A stretch of 64,000 nt of DNA from Anaeromyxobacter terrae (GTDB taxonomy: Bacteria > Myxococcota > Myxococcia > Myxococcales > Anaeromyxobacteraceae): positions 26,422 through 90,421 of the forward strand of contig NZ_JALCYY010000018.1 in assembly GCF_022690685.1 (NCBI RefSeq), read 5' to 3'. Below the pieces are notes generated by a model. The model had not been told where the DNA came from, did not search any database, and was given only the letters and a program-made list of their open reading frames with translations. Below are positions 12,480-21,716 of this stretch, one piece after another; within the stretch, counting starts at the first letter, position 1, and every line of letters begins with the position of its first letter. Made by a program: the position numbers and the translations under genes.

Positions 12480-13114
12480 GGCGAACCGCCAGGGCGGCCG
12501 CGCTCGCGGCCGTGATCCTCTCCGGCTGCCCGCTGCCGCAGCCGCTGCCCGACTACCCCGAGGGCCAGCCGGTGACGCCGCCGCGCATCGTGGTCGACGA
12601 CACGGTCCGCGCGGTGCTCCAGCCCGACTCGATCGTGCGCGTGCCGGCGGGCTGCCCGCGCGAGCCGGTCTACCGGCTCGGCGCGACGCTCCGCGACGCG
12701 ATCACGAACGAGGTGGTCGTCGCTCGCTGGTTCGTGAACTACGACCCCACGAACCGCCCGAGCCTCACGCCGCAGCAGGACAACGACATCCTCGCCCCGG
12801 CCGACGGGAGCGTCGATCCCACCCTGCGCGAGACCCCGGCGTTCGAGTTCCCCGCCTACCAGTACCCGAGCGCCGGCGGCAGCGGCGCGACCGGCGGCGC
12901 GGGCGCGCTGCACGTCGTCGAGCTCGTGGTGTCGAACGGCTTCGATCCCAACGCGGACTCGGCGACCGCCGCGCTCCCCTATCGCAAGCCGAAGCTCGGG
13001 TTCGAGGTCCAGGTCTATCGCTGGGTGTTCCTGACGGTGCCGCCCTCCCCGGACACCTGCACGGGCGCGGGGTGCGTCACCTGCCCGGCGCCGCCCGTCG
13101 TCCCGGCCGGCTGA
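12476..13114 (+). CDS. Lipoprotein of unknown function
   Basis: 212 residues. GTG overlaps the stop of the sigma54 activator gene (GTGA), so translation is coupled. The N-terminus has two Arg residues, a hydrophobic stretch and a lipobox LSGC with Cys at about residue 18, followed by a Pro-rich segment. The mature part is beta-rich with a Gly/Ala-rich linker and a C-terminal Cys cluster (CTGAGCVTC). It is probably a periplasm-facing lipoprotein, perhaps a sensor or effector of the kinase operon. The family is not recognised. Confidence 0.8.
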
Positions 13115-13154
13115 GCGGCGAGCGAGGCGGGGCGCGGGGGGCAGCCCCATCAGA

Positions 13155-13682
13155 TCATCTCCGCTCGGGCGGCCGCGCGAGCGCCTCGCGCGCCTCGCGC
13201 AGCGAGCCCGCGGCCTGGCGGGCGAGGTTCGCCTCTTCCTGCGCGAACCGGTTCACCTGGGCCCGGTAGGCCCGGTGGAGCTCCAGCACCGCGTCCCGGG
13301 CACGGGCGAGCTCCTTTCGCCCGCCGAAGCCCTGCGGATCCGGATCCGCCGCGTCGAGCCGGCAGCGATCGGCGAGGTCGTCGACGCGCTGCTCCCACTC
13401 CCGCGCCCAGATCTCCCAGCGCTGGATCGCGTCCTTCTCGCCGATCTCGTCCCCGAGACGCCAGGCCCGCTCGTTCTGCTCGGCGTGCAGCGCCTCGAGC
13501 TCGGTCACGCACACGCGCAGCGCGGCCCGCGTGGGGAGCGCGCCCGTTGCGGGGGGACGGTGGGGTCCGCGCAGGTTTCGCACCACGCTCGTCACCACCA
13601 CCGCGAGCGCGACGGCGATGACGGCGAAGTACAGGAGCCAGAGCGCCGTCCGGTACGGCTTGTAGCGGGGGTCCCGTGGCAC
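13155..13682 (-). CDS. Single-pass membrane protein of unknown function
   Basis: 175 residues. A short basic N-terminus (RYKPYRTALW) leads into a hydrophobic helix (about 14-33), then a mostly helical soluble domain rich in Arg, Glu and Ala with two Cys and several Trp (about 55-165). The positive-inside pattern puts the soluble domain on the periplasmic side. No family is recognised. It is convergent with the lipoprotein gene, with only 40 bases between the two stops. Confidence 0.7.
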   Translation of the reverse strand: MPRDPRYKPYRTALWLLYFAVIAVALAVVVTSVVRNLRGPHRPPATGALPTRAALRVCVTELEALHAEQNERAWRLGDEIGEKDAIQRWEIWAREWEQRVDDLADRCRLDAADPDPQGFGGRKELARARDAVLELHRAYRAQVNRFAQEEANLARQAAGSLREAREALARPPERR

Positions 13683-13740
13683 GCGCGGGACTCTGCCAAA
13701 CGGGCGGCGCCGCGTCGAGTGTTTGAGCGCCCGCGCGCTT

Positions 13741-13908
13741 CTAGCGGTGCTCCGCGAGCACCTCGAGGAACGTGCAGACGCGACCGCTCCACATCGCGCG
13801 CAGGCATCGCACGTAGAAGATCGGGCCGAACAGCCGGACGATGGTCACGGAGTGGACCAGCACGTCCTTGCCTGTGATCGCGCCCTGCACGTCCGGCTGC
13901 GTTTGCAT
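13741..13908 (-). CDS. Possible small protein, 55 residues
   Basis: The ATG at 13908 gives a frame whose composition differs from the shadow frames: hydrophobic and aromatic residues with few Arg/Pro runs (VHSVTIVRLFGPIFYVRCL), two Cys and a TAG stop. It may form one amphipathic or membrane helix. There is no clear ribosome site. The same frame stays open for about 60 more codons upstream with protein-like content (SQIEEVRQG) but has no start codon, so this could equally be the tail of a decayed longer gene. Confidence 0.35.
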   Translation of the reverse strand: MQTQPDVQGAITGKDVLVHSVTIVRLFGPIFYVRCLRAMWSGRVCTFLEVLAEHR

Positions 13909-14347
13909 CGGCGGTGCCGGGCGGCGCGGCGCGGAGCCCTGGCGAACCTCCTCGATCTGCGAGGGATTCGACGGGTCTCCCTTTGGGCGGGCCTGGGGAG
14001 ACCGTGAACTTTCCTGCCACCAGCGTGACGGAATTACAGCCGGTAGGGACAGACGCCCGGCTCATTGCAGTCCTGAATCGAGGTCTTTCAACCCTGAAAG
14101 GTCGAAGCCCGTCAATTTTTCGAGGTCGTCCGGAACCTTCCGGGATTCGAGGAGATATTTTCAGGACCCGGCCGGGCACGTTGATTGAATGTCATCCCTG
14201 ACGGGAAGTCCGCACCGGCTCTGGGTCAACCCCCCCGCACTCCGAGCCGGCAGCTGGGCGTCCACTTGGGAGCTCTCGGCGCGGTCGCTCACACCGTCGC
14301 TCGTTCAACGCTGAAGACGGCGCCGAGAGCTGCCCTTTTCCCACCCT
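13909..14347. other. Lower-GC gap between small ORF and mutL; no convincing gene
   Basis: The stretch 14000-14220 is visibly less GC-rich than its surroundings (AATTTTTCG, GATATTTTC). It holds a short hairpin CTTTCA-ACCC-TGAAAG at 14085-14100 and the large inverted repeat listed separately. Frames on both strands are open but lack starts or family features. It may be a remnant of foreign DNA, a decayed gene or a small-RNA locus. Confidence 0.4.
14271..14340 (+). terminator. 12-base inverted repeat with T-run
   Basis: AGCTCTCGGCGC (14271-14282) and its exact complement (14320-14331) are separated by 37 bases; GCCCTTTTCCC follows on the plus strand. The arms could form a terminator or the stem of a structured RNA. 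The long loop is unusual for a simple terminator. It lies just beyond the 3' end of mutL. Confidence 0.5.
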
Positions 14348-16165
14348 TCAACGCCGACCGACCCGCCGCTCGAGCTCCGCGAGCGGGAGCTCGAACACCA
14401 CCGGACGTCCGTGCGGGCAGCGCGCCTTGAAGTCGATGGCGTCGAGCCCGTCGAGCAGCGCGCGCGCCTCCTCCGGCGCGACGTCCTGGTTCGCGCGGAC
14501 CGCCGCGTGGCAGGCCATCGTGGCGAGGAGATCGTGGAGCGCCTCGTCCACGGCGCTGCCGCTGCCGACGAGCTCGAGCTGACCCGCGAGATCGAGGAGC
14601 AGCCCCTCGAGATCGACCCCCGCGAGCGCGGCGGGCGAGCCCTTCACCGCGAAGCTGTCGCCGCCGAACGGCTCGACGTCGAACCCCAGCCGGCCGAGCT
14701 CCGCGAGCCCCCCCTCGAGCGCCCGGGCGACCGCCGGGGGGAGCGTCACGACCTGCGGCAGGAGGAATGGCTGCACGGGGAGCTGGCGTGTCCGGAACGC
14801 CTCGCGCAGGCGCTGGAACAGCAGCCGCTCGTGGCTCGCATGCTGGTCGATGACCACGAGCGTCCCGCCGGGCGCCTCGCAGAGGAGGTAGGTCCGAGCG
14901 TGCTGTCCGACGTAGCGGAGCGACGCGAAGTAGCCGCCGGGCCGCGCCGTCCCCGCCTCGTCGGAGATCGGGAAGGCGAACGTCGCCGTCGCGCCCGGCG
15001 TCGGCCGCGGGGGCGGCACGAGCGCGCCGCTCCCCTCGGGCGCGTGAGCCTCGCGCGCCCAGGCGAGCACCGCGGCCGTCTCGTCGCCCCCGGCGGTCCC
15101 GTCGGCCGGCACGAGCGCGAGCGGCGCCGGTCCCGAGCCGCCCGAGGCCGCCGCGGCCCGCCCGTGCGCGAGCCAGGGCGCGGTGCGGAGCGTCCCCGCG
15201 ATCGCGTGGAACAGGGCGTCGTACACCTCGCGCGCCTCCGCGAACCGCACCTCGAGCTTCTGCGGGTGCACGTTCACGTCGACGCGATCGAGGGGCAGCT
15301 CGACGAACAGCGCGCCCGCGGGGTGCCGGCCGGGCGGCAACGTCCCCGCGAAGGCGCGGAGCACCGCGTGGGCGGCGCCACGGTCGCGGATGTAGCGGCC
15401 GTTCACGAACAGGTAGAGGGCGCGGCCGGTCGCCTCCGAGTGATCGGGAGAGCACACGAGGCCGCGCACGCGGACCGCCCCGCGGGCGGCGTCCACCGCC
15501 ACGAGGTGCCGGTGCGCATCGCGGCCGAGCGCCTGCGCGGCGCGATCGGTGAGGTCCGCGCCGGCGCGGGAGCCGATCACGAGGCGCCCGGCCGAGCGGA
15601 GCGTGAAGCCGACGTCCGGGCGCGCGAGGGCGAGGCGCACCACCGCCTCGCTGACGTGACCCGCCTCGGTCGCCGGCGCGCGCATGAACTTGCGGCGCGC
15701 CGGGGTGTTGAAGAAGAGGTCCCGGACCTCGATGGTCGTGCCGCGCGGGCGCGCGACGGGCCCCGCGGCGACCCGCGTCCCGCCCTCGAGCTCGATGCGC
15801 GTCCCGGCGCCGTCCTCGGCCGGGGAAGTATCGAGCCGGAACCGCGCCACCGATGCGATCGCCGGCAGCGCCTCGCCCCGGAAGCCCATCGTCGCGATGG
15901 CCGCGAGCCCGGCGGCGTCGCGCAGCTTCGAGGTGGCGTGCCGCTCGAGCGCGAGCAGGGCGTCGTCGCTCGCCATGCCGCAGCCGTCGTCGGCGACCCG
16001 CACCAGCGCGAGGCCGCCCTCCTCCACGTCGATCGCGACGGAGGTCGCGCCCGCGTCGAGCGCGTTCTCGACGAGCTCCTTCACGATCGACGCCGGGCGC
16101 TCGACCACCTCGCCCGCGGCGATCTGGTTCACGAGCCCCGGAGGCAGGACCTGGATGCGCGGCAT
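14348..16165 (-). CDS. mutL: DNA mismatch repair protein MutL
   Basis: 605 residues, normal family length. The GHKL ATPase half shows [24 protein letters not shown] and the DVNVHPQK strand. A Pro/Ala/Gly linker (about 330-415) leads to the C-terminal dimerisation/endonuclease domain. Endonuclease-type motifs are [12 protein letters not shown] (about 438), [10 protein letters not shown] and CPHGRP (about 583). The last acidic residue of DQHAx2Ex4E is Gln here, which may weaken the metal site. MutL couples MutS recognition to nicking and strand removal. The ATG at 16165 gives the universal N-terminus ([17 protein letters not shown]). The gene stands alone, divergent from the acyltransferase. 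Confidence 0.97.
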   Translation of the reverse strand: MPRIQVLPPGLVNQIAAGEVVERPASIVKELVENALDAGATSVAIDVEEGGLALVRVADDGCGMASDDALLALERHATSKLRDAAGLAAIATMGFRGEALPAIASVARFRLDTSPAEDGAGTRIELEGGTRVAAGPVARPRGTTIEVRDLFFNTPARRKFMRAPATEAGHVSEAVVRLALARPDVGFTLRSAGRLVIGSRAGADLTDRAAQALGRDAHRHLVAVDAARGAVRVRGLVCSPDHSEATGRALYLFVNGRYIRDRGAAHAVLRAFAGTLPPGRHPAGALFVELPLDRVDVNVHPQKLEVRFAEAREVYDALFHAIAGTLRTAPWLAHGRAAAASGGSGPAPLALVPADGTAGGDETAAVLAWAREAHAPEGSGALVPPPRPTPGATATFAFPISDEAGTARPGGYFASLRYVGQHARTYLLCEAPGGTLVVIDQHASHERLLFQRLREAFRTRQLPVQPFLLPQVVTLPPAVARALEGGLAELGRLGFDVEPFGGDSFAVKGSPAALAGVDLEGLLLDLAGQLELVGSGSAVDEALHDLLATMACHAAVRANQDVAPEEARALLDGLDAIDFKARCPHGRPVVFELPLAELERRVGRR

Positions 16166-16264
16166 CGCGGTGTCGTACCACACACCCCGGACCCGCGGCG
16201 CCGGGCCGCCCGGTCCCCGTCCGTCCGTTTGACGCCCCGGGTGTACCCGTCTATGAGGTGCCCG

Positions 16265-17497
16265 ATGCCTGGAGGGAAGAGGCGCGGCCGCGCCGGAGCT
16301 GGGAAGCGCACGCCGCGCGCGCGCAAGGCGGGAGCCCGCGCGCGCCCGGAGCCGAAGCCCGCCCGTCCCGTGCTCGGGAACGACCCCTTCGCGCGCGGGG
16401 CCGCGCCGCGCGAGCCGGCGCCCGAGGTGACGCGGGTCGCGGGGAGCCGCCCGACTCCGACCCCGACTCCGACTCCGCGTCACGCCCCCTCCCCCTCCCC
16501 CAACGCCCCGACCGATCGCATCCGCGCTGCCGGGGAGCGGCTCGGCGCGCTCGAGCAGCGGGTCGAGAGCACGCTCGCGGGGCTCGAGCACCGGCTCGGC
16601 GACGTCGCCGCGCGCGCGGGGCTCGCGTCCGCCGCAGGCGAGCTTCGGGAGACCGTCGCGCGGCTGTTGCCGCGGGTGAAGCACGCGCTCGGCACTGCCA
16701 TCGACCTGGCGCGCCTCCTCGAGCCGCCCGAGCGGCTCGACCGCTACGGGCTCGACGCGCGCTTCCACGAGCGGGCCCAGCCGCTGCTCGACCTGCTGTA
16801 CGCGACATGGTGGCGCACCGAGGCGCGCGGCCTCGAGCGCGTGCCGGGGGCCGGCGCCGCCATCGTCGTGGCGAACCACGCCGGCGTCGTGCCGTGGGAC
16901 GCGCTCGTGCTCCGGCACGCGCTCCACCGCGACCACCCCGCCCGGCGGGACCTCCGGCCGCTCCTCGATGACCGCGAGGCCGGGCTGCCCCTGTTCGGCC
17001 CGCTCGCGATCCGGCTCGGAGCGGTCCGCGCCGCGCCCGAGCCCGCCGAGCGCATCCTGCGTGACGGGGCGCTCGTCGGCGTCTTCCCCGAGGGGAGCGC
17101 CGTCGCGCGGAAGGCGTGGGGCGAGCGCTACCACATCGAGCGGTTCGGCCGCGGGGGCTTCGTGAAGCTCGCGCTCCGCACCGGCGCGCCCGTCATCCCC
17201 TGCGCCATCGTCGGAAGCGAGGAGGCCTCCCCGGCGATCTCCAGGCCAGGCTGGCTCGGCGCGGCGCTCGGCCTGGCCGCCCTGCCCACCGACTCGCTCA
17301 GGGTCGGCGCGGCCGCCCTCCTGCCGCTCCCCTCGCGCTGGTCGCTGCGGTTCGGAGACCCGATCGATCTGGGCGAAGCGGGTCCTGAGGCGGCCGACGA
17401 TCCGTCGACGGTGAGCGCCCTCACCGAGCGGACCCGCTCGACGCTCCAGGCGATGCTCGACGAGGACCTCGCCGCGCGCCGCTCCGTGTTCCTGTGA
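16265..17497 (+). CDS. PlsC-type phospholipid acyltransferase with basic N-terminal extension
   Basis: About 410 residues. The ATG at 16265 follows a GAGGTG ribosome site; an ATG at 16253 is also in frame. Residues 1-80 are Arg/Lys/Pro-rich with a Thr-Pro repeat and probably disordered. A helical section follows (about 85-175), then the acyltransferase domain: [10 protein letters not shown], close to the NHxGxxPxD variant of the HX4D motif, and [11 protein letters not shown], the acceptor-binding block. This family acylates lysophosphatidate or related lipids at the inner membrane; the exact acceptor is unknown. The long basic extension is not typical of housekeeping PlsC. Confidence 0.82.
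   Translation: MPGGKRRGRAGAGKRTPRARKAGARARPEPKPARPVLGNDPFARGAAPREPAPEVTRVAGSRPTPTPTPTPRHAPSPSPNAPTDRIRAAGERLGALEQRVESTLAGLEHRLGDVAARAGLASAAGELRETVARLLPRVKHALGTAIDLARLLEPPERLDRYGLDARFHERAQPLLDLLYATWWRTEARGLERVPGAGAAIVVANHAGVVPWDALVLRHALHRDHPARRDLRPLLDDREAGLPLFGPLAIRLGAVRAAPEPAERILRDGALVGVFPEGSAVARKAWGERYHIERFGRGGFVKLALRTGAPVIPCAIVGSEEASPAISRPGWLGAALGLAALPTDSLRVGAAALLPLPSRWSLRFGDPIDLGEAGPEAADDPSTVSALTERTRSTLQAMLDEDLAARRSVFL
16450..16478 (+). repeat. Six-base repeat encoding a Pro-Thr linker
   Basis: Repeats of GACTCC/GACCCC in the 5' part of the acyltransferase gene encode alternating Thr and Pro. The unit length preserves the frame. Confidence 0.7.
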
Positions 17498-17537
17498 ATC
17501 AGCGAGCGAAGCGAGACCCGGCGAGCGGGGTGGGCCC

Positions 17538-17588
17538 CCGACGGCCCTTCGACGGGCTCAGGGTCGGCGGGGCGGGGGCGCAGCCCCC
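17538..17588. repeat. REP-like palindrome plus GC hairpin between convergent genes
   Basis: CCCTTCGACGGGCTCAGGG (17545-17563) is flanked by CCGAC and GTCGG, giving an extended imperfect palindrome of the kind scattered through many high-GC genomes. Directly after it GGGGGC-GCA-GCCCCC (17574-17588) forms a second hairpin. It lies between the convergent acyltransferase and pgi genes and could end transcription from both sides. Confidence 0.65.
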
Positions 17589-17617
17589 GTGAGATCTCGC
17601 GAGTCGCGAGCCGTCGT

Positions 17618-19000
17618 CTAGCCGAGCACGAGGGCCGGATCCGTCTGGGCCTGCGCCAGCAGCTCGTCGCGGGCCTTCTCGTAGCCGGGCCGCCCGAGGA
17701 GCCCCTGCGCGTAGCGCTTGCCGGCCTCGACGCCGGGCTGGTCGAACGCGTTCACGCCGTACAGGCCGCCCGCGTAGGCGGTCGCGAGCTCGAGGAGCAT
17801 CAGGAGCTCTCCCACCGCGCGCGCGTCGAGGCGCGGGAGCTGGATCGAGATCGTGGGGCGCCCCGCCTTGCGCAGCGCGGCCTCCGTCGCGCGCCGCTCC
17901 GCCTCGATGAGCTCGCCCATCGTGTGGCCGTCGAGGTACGCGATCTCGGCGTGGCGCCGGTACGTCTCCGGGACCGAGATCGAGACGTCGGCGCGCGGCT
18001 GGACGACCCGGACGAACGTCACGAGCTTGTCGTGCGGGCCCTCCATCATGAGCTGCAGCGAGGAGTGCTGGTCGGTCGCGCCCACCGCGCGGAACGGCGT
18101 CGGGCCGACGTCGGGACGCTTCCCGAGCGACTCCGCCCAGAGCTGGACGAACCAGTCGCCCGTGTCGCGCAGCCCGTCCGCGTACGGCATGAGCACGTGG
18201 ATCCGCCGGCCCTTCCGCCGGTCCATGAGGTGCAGCACCGCGGCGTAGAGGAGCGCGGGGTTCTCGCGCAGCGCGGAGGAGCGGCAGCGCGCCTCCATCG
18301 CGGCCGCGCCGGCGAGGAGCGCGGTCAGGTCCACCCCGCCCGCGGCGGCCGGCAGGAGCCCCACCGCGCTGAGCGCGCTGAAGCGGCCGCCGACGCTGGC
18401 CGGGACCGGCAGCGCGCGCAGCCCCTCGGCGTCGGCGATGGCGCGGAGGGCGCCCTTCGCCGGGTCGGTCACGAGGACACAGCGCGCGCGGTACCCCTCC
18501 TCGCCGAACCGAGCGAGGCAGCGCTCCCGCAGCGCGAGGTGCTGCGCCATCGTCTCGGCCGTGCCACCCGACTTCGTGATGGTGGCGAAGCAGGTCTCCT
18601 CGAGATCGAGGGTGCCGAGGAGCGCCTCGAAGGTGGCCGGATCCGAGTTGTCTGGAAAGAAGACGCGCATGGCGCCGCGCCGGTCGCGCGGCAGGAGGTT
18701 GTGGAACGGGTGCGTGAGCGCGGAGAGGATCGCGCGGCCGCCCAGGGAGCTGCCGCCAATCCCGAGCACGACGAGGTTCTCGAACCGGGCGGCGAGGTCG
18801 CGGGCGAGCGCGGCGCTCGCGTCGGCGGTGGCCGCGTCGGCGGGCAGATCGGCGAAGCCGAGCTCGCCCGAGCGGCGCCGCGCCTCGAACCCCTCGAAGG
18901 CGGCCGCCGCGGCGGGGGCGAGACCGTCGAGCGCGTCCGCGCCGAGGCCGTCCGCGGCGGCGTCGAAGCAACCGTTCACGTCGAGTGACAGGCGTTCCAT
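17618..19000 (-). CDS. pgi: Glucose-6-phosphate isomerase
   Basis: 460 residues. It interconverts glucose 6-phosphate and fructose 6-phosphate in glycolysis and gluconeogenesis. The sugar-phosphate-binding SIS-fold features are clear: VVLGIGGSSLGGRA near residue 76, TKSGGTAETM near 138, and the C-terminal block GVNAFDQPGVEAGK carrying the conserved Gln-Pro-Gly-Val-Glu and catalytic Lys. The length fits the shorter bacterial/archaeal-type Pgi rather than the 550-residue form. The ATG at 19000 follows GGGAGGGG at ideal spacing. It is convergent with the acyltransferase gene and appears to be a single unit. Confidence 0.95.
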   Translation of the reverse strand: MERLSLDVNGCFDAAADGLGADALDGLAPAAAAAFEGFEARRRSGELGFADLPADAATADASAALARDLAARFENLVVLGIGGSSLGGRAILSALTHPFHNLLPRDRRGAMRVFFPDNSDPATFEALLGTLDLEETCFATITKSGGTAETMAQHLALRERCLARFGEEGYRARCVLVTDPAKGALRAIADAEGLRALPVPASVGGRFSALSAVGLLPAAAGGVDLTALLAGAAAMEARCRSSALRENPALLYAAVLHLMDRRKGRRIHVLMPYADGLRDTGDWFVQLWAESLGKRPDVGPTPFRAVGATDQHSSLQLMMEGPHDKLVTFVRVVQPRADVSISVPETYRRHAEIAYLDGHTMGELIEAERRATEAALRKAGRPTISIQLPRLDARAVGELLMLLELATAYAGGLYGVNAFDQPGVEAGKRYAQGLLGRPGYEKARDELLAQAQTDPALVLG

Positions 19001-19089
19001 GGGTTCCCCTCCCGGTGCGCCGCCACTCTAGCGACGGTCCCCCGGCCTGGCGAGGACTCGCGGCGCGGGGGCCCCGACGGTGAGCGGGG

Positions 19090-19974
19090 CTAGCTCCCCT
19101 GTCCGAGCACGGCGGAGCGTGGCGCCGCTGCCCCCACGGCCGTGCGGTGGGCGAGGCGGACGCGGTCCGGCGCCATCCGCAGGTCTCTCACGACACCCAC
19201 CGCGGACAGGAGCCGGAGCGCGTAGAAGGAGACGTCGATCTCCCACCAGAAGAAGCCCTGGTGCGCGGTCGACGGGTAGAAGTGGTGGTTGTTGTGCCAC
19301 CCCTCCCCGAGCGTCAGGAGCGCGAGCGCGAAGCTGTTCCGGGAGCCGTCGCCGGTGTCGTAGCGCCGGCGGCCGAACACGTGGGCGAGCGAGTTGATGG
19401 CGAAGGTCCCGTGCCACAGGAACACGGTCGAGACGCAGAACCCCCAGAGGAACGCCGGGAGGCCGCCCGCGAGGAAGAGCGCACCGCCGAGCGCGACCGG
19501 CACGGCGAGGTGCCAGCGGTCGAGGAAGCGGAGCTCCGGATAGCCCGCGAGGTCCCTCACCCGCTCGAGCTTCGTCTCGTCGTGACGTCGCGCCAGGATC
19601 CAGCCGACGTGGCTCCACCAGAAGCCGCGCTCGAGCGGCGAGTGCACGTCCTCGGGGCCGTCGGAGTAGCGGTGGTGGTCCCGGTGGTGGGCGGCCCACC
19701 AGAGCGGCCCCTTCTGGACGGCCGACGCGCCGAGCACCGCGAGGATCAGCTGGAAGGGGCGCGAGGTGCGGAACGCGCGATGCGAGAAGTAGCGGTGGTA
19801 CCCGGCGGTCACGCCGAACATCCGCAGGAGGTAGAGGCCGACGGCGAGGGCGATCCAGCGCCCCTCGACGGGCGCGAGGAACGGCGTCGCGAGGGCGGCC
19901 GCGTGAACGGCGAAGAACGGGACGGAGCGCGTCCAGTGGATCGCGTCGAGGTTCCGAGGGGGCGTGGTCGTCAT
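19090..19974 (-). CDS. Acyl-CoA/fatty-acid desaturase, membrane di-iron type
   Basis: 294 residues. The three histidine boxes of the delta-9 desaturase family are present in order: HRYFSH (near 60), HRDHH (near 97) and HNNHH (near 229). These eight His residues bind the di-iron centre. Hydrophobic helix pairs lie at about 20-55 and 150-190, as expected for an inner-membrane enzyme inserting a cis double bond into C16/C18 acyl chains with oxygen. It is probably used for membrane fluidity. The start is the ATG at 19974. The C-terminal tail of about 30 residues is not conserved-looking. Confidence 0.93.
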   Translation of the reverse strand: MTTTPPRNLDAIHWTRSVPFFAVHAAALATPFLAPVEGRWIALAVGLYLLRMFGVTAGYHRYFSHRAFRTSRPFQLILAVLGASAVQKGPLWWAAHHRDHHRYSDGPEDVHSPLERGFWWSHVGWILARRHDETKLERVRDLAGYPELRFLDRWHLAVPVALGGALFLAGGLPAFLWGFCVSTVFLWHGTFAINSLAHVFGRRRYDTGDGSRNSFALALLTLGEGWHNNHHFYPSTAHQGFFWWEIDVSFYALRLLSAVGVVRDLRMAPDRVRLAHRTAVGAAAPRSAVLGQGS

Positions 19975-20141
19975 CTCCTGGCGATCTGACGAGCGGCAGT
20001 CATGGGCGGGTCACCGCGAGCACGGAGCCCCCGGACGCTCGCTGGAGCGCGGGGGATGCGCCAGACGCGATCGAGGACCACCCTTCGTGTGGGAGGGCCG
20101 GGGACGGCGGGGAGCTCCCCCGCCGACCCCCTGGCTGCGCC

Positions 20142-20552
20142 ATGGAGATGCTCGAGACCCCCGCGGCGGTCGAGGCGCCGAACGACGTCCAGAAGGAGGC
20201 GTTCATCCGCCTCATGGCCGAGACGCTTCCGCTCGCGGGCTACTCTGGCGTCCGGGCGGACCTGCCGGGCTGGGACCAGCCCGAGGTGATCCACGGCGCG
20301 ATGCGCGACCACCGCCCCGCGCTCTTCTGCGACGCGCCGAAGCCGGTGTTCCTCGACGTGCTCTCCCCTGGACCGGTGACGCTGGAGGACGTCGCGAGCC
20401 GCTGGCAGCTCTTCGCCTCTGCCGCGGAGCTCACCGGGGGCGAGTTCCACGTGGTGATCCCGCGCTGGGTGGCAGGCCGCGACGGGAAGCAGATCGCGAA
20501 GCAGATCGCGGAGCTCGTCGGCGTCCGGATCGGCTTCATCTGGACGGTCTAG
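20142..20552 (+). CDS. Uncharacterised protein, possibly nuclease-fold-derived
   Basis: 136 residues with balanced composition and no signal. The pattern VRADLPGWDQPEVI, then VFLDVLSPG, then ASRWQLFASAAE and FHVVIPRW resembles small PD-(D/E)xK-like proteins in which a beta strand carries an acidic catalytic pair. Here the expected ExE/ExK residues are not obvious, so this is a tentative fold guess and activity is doubtful. It sits alone between two minus-strand genes; its upstream 165 bases should contain its promoter, but I could not assign it. Confidence 0.7.
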   Translation: MEMLETPAAVEAPNDVQKEAFIRLMAETLPLAGYSGVRADLPGWDQPEVIHGAMRDHRPALFCDAPKPVFLDVLSPGPVTLEDVASRWQLFASAAELTGGEFHVVIPRWVAGRDGKQIAKQIAELVGVRIGFIWTV

Positions 20553-20567
20553 GCTCGCCCCCGCCGG

Positions 20568-21389
20568 CTACGGCGCCGCCGCGGCCGAGGACGTGGGGGG
20601 CGCGGACGGACCGCCGCCCTCGCCCGCCGTGGCCACCGCGCGGAGGAACGTCCAGAGATCCTCGCTCGCCTCGGCCCCGGGCGGCTCGATCCCGTCGCTG
20701 CGAGCAGGGTGGTTTCGCATGAGCTCCCGGAAGCGATCGTGCGACAGCCGGTCCGCGACGGCGGTGAGATCCGGCCCGCGCTCGCCGCCGGCGCTCCGCA
20801 GCCGGTGACAGGCGACACAGCGCGCGCCGAACTCGCCCGATCCGAGGCGGGCCCGGTCAGGGGCGCCCGGGGGGGCGGCGAGCGCCGTCCCGAGCGTGCC
20901 TTGCCAGGAGACGATCTCGAGCGCGCGCACCCCGTGCGCCCACCAGGACGCCTGCCGGGGGTCCGTCGTCAGCCCCGCCTGCTCCAGGTTGGGCCACGCC
21001 AGGACGCGCATCGCGATCGGCGCGCCGTCGGTCCGGTCCGCGAGGACCGGCCGCAGCTGGCGGATCACGGTGAGCGGGATCGGGACCGCCGTGCCCTCGG
21101 TGGTGCGCACGATCACCGTGTCGGTCCCCTTCTTCGGCGCGACGCGATCCGAGACGAGGAGCGCGAGCGGCGTGCCCTCCCAGAGCGCCTCGCGCCCGGT
21201 GACCGGGTCGACGCCGCGCACGCCGCGACGGGGCATGGCGGCGAGGTCCTTCTCGCCGACCGCGTACGGGCCGCCCTCGACCGCGCCACGGATCTCGATC
21301 ACCTTCTCTCCCTGCGCGGTACGCGGCAGGCGCGGTCCGGAGGAGCAAGCGGCGAAGGCGAGCAGGAGGACGAAGCGCAGGTTTCTCAT
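20568..21389 (-). CDS. Lipoprotein with molybdopterin-oxidoreductase-like domain and one c-type heme
   Basis: 273 residues. The N-terminus has a lipobox (LAFAAC, Cys about residue 15). Residues about 30-170 resemble the sulfite-oxidase-type molybdopterin-binding fold (IEIRGAVEGGPYAV, DLAAMPRR, ALWEGTPLALLV), but no metal-binding Cys is evident. The C-terminal 80 residues carry one heme c site CVACH with a downstream Met in LMRNH as possible axial ligand. It is probably an envelope electron-transfer protein. Divergent from the 71-residue protein with 49 bases between. Confidence 0.8.
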   Translation of the reverse strand: MRNLRFVLLLAFAACSSGPRLPRTAQGEKVIEIRGAVEGGPYAVGEKDLAAMPRRGVRGVDPVTGREALWEGTPLALLVSDRVAPKKGTDTVIVRTTEGTAVPIPLTVIRQLRPVLADRTDGAPIAMRVLAWPNLEQAGLTTDPRQASWWAHGVRALEIVSWQGTLGTALAAPPGAPDRARLGSGEFGARCVACHRLRSAGGERGPDLTAVADRLSHDRFRELMRNHPARSDGIEPPGAEASEDLWTFLRAVATAGEGGGPSAPPTSSAAAAP

Positions 21390-21438
21390 CGGCTGCCTTT
21401 CGGGATATCTTGCGCGCACCCTAAAGGAGCGATCCCGA

Positions 21439-21654
21439 ATGGCACGCGCGTTCATCGGAAGCATGGAATGCCGGGTCCTGGTGGACAAGGATCTCGGCGA
21501 CAGCTGGGCCGTCGCAGTGTACCCGCCGGCCTCCGGCAAGGCGTCGAGCGCGCCGCTCGTCGTCAAGATCCAGGGAAACGACAAGGAAAAGGCGACGCTC
21601 GGCGCGCTCGAGGTCTTGCAGAAGGCCGGCAAGATCGATCGCTTCGAGCTCTGA
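21439..21654 (+). CDS. Small conserved-looking protein, 71 residues
   Basis: Starts MARAFIGSMECRVL with AAAGGAG nine bases before the ATG. Composition is balanced, with a beta-rich first half (SWAVAVYPP, APLVVKIQG) and a C-terminal helix (KEKATLGALEVLQKAGKI). No signal peptide, Cys pair or catalytic motif. Family not recognised. The clear ribosome site and codon usage support a real gene. Confidence 0.75.
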   Translation: MARAFIGSMECRVLVDKDLGDSWAVAVYPPASGKASSAPLVVKIQGNDKEKATLGALEVLQKAGKIDRFEL

Positions 21655-21716
21655 GCCGCAGCCGGGCCCGCCGCCGCGTCGCGCGGTCCCGCCGCCAGAG
21701 GGGCGCGCCCGCGGCC

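Noticed and set aside
13592..14179. 195-codon minus frame across the gap and the membrane-protein gene
   Set aside because: Second half is an out-of-frame shadow of the gene at 13155-13682; first half has no family features.
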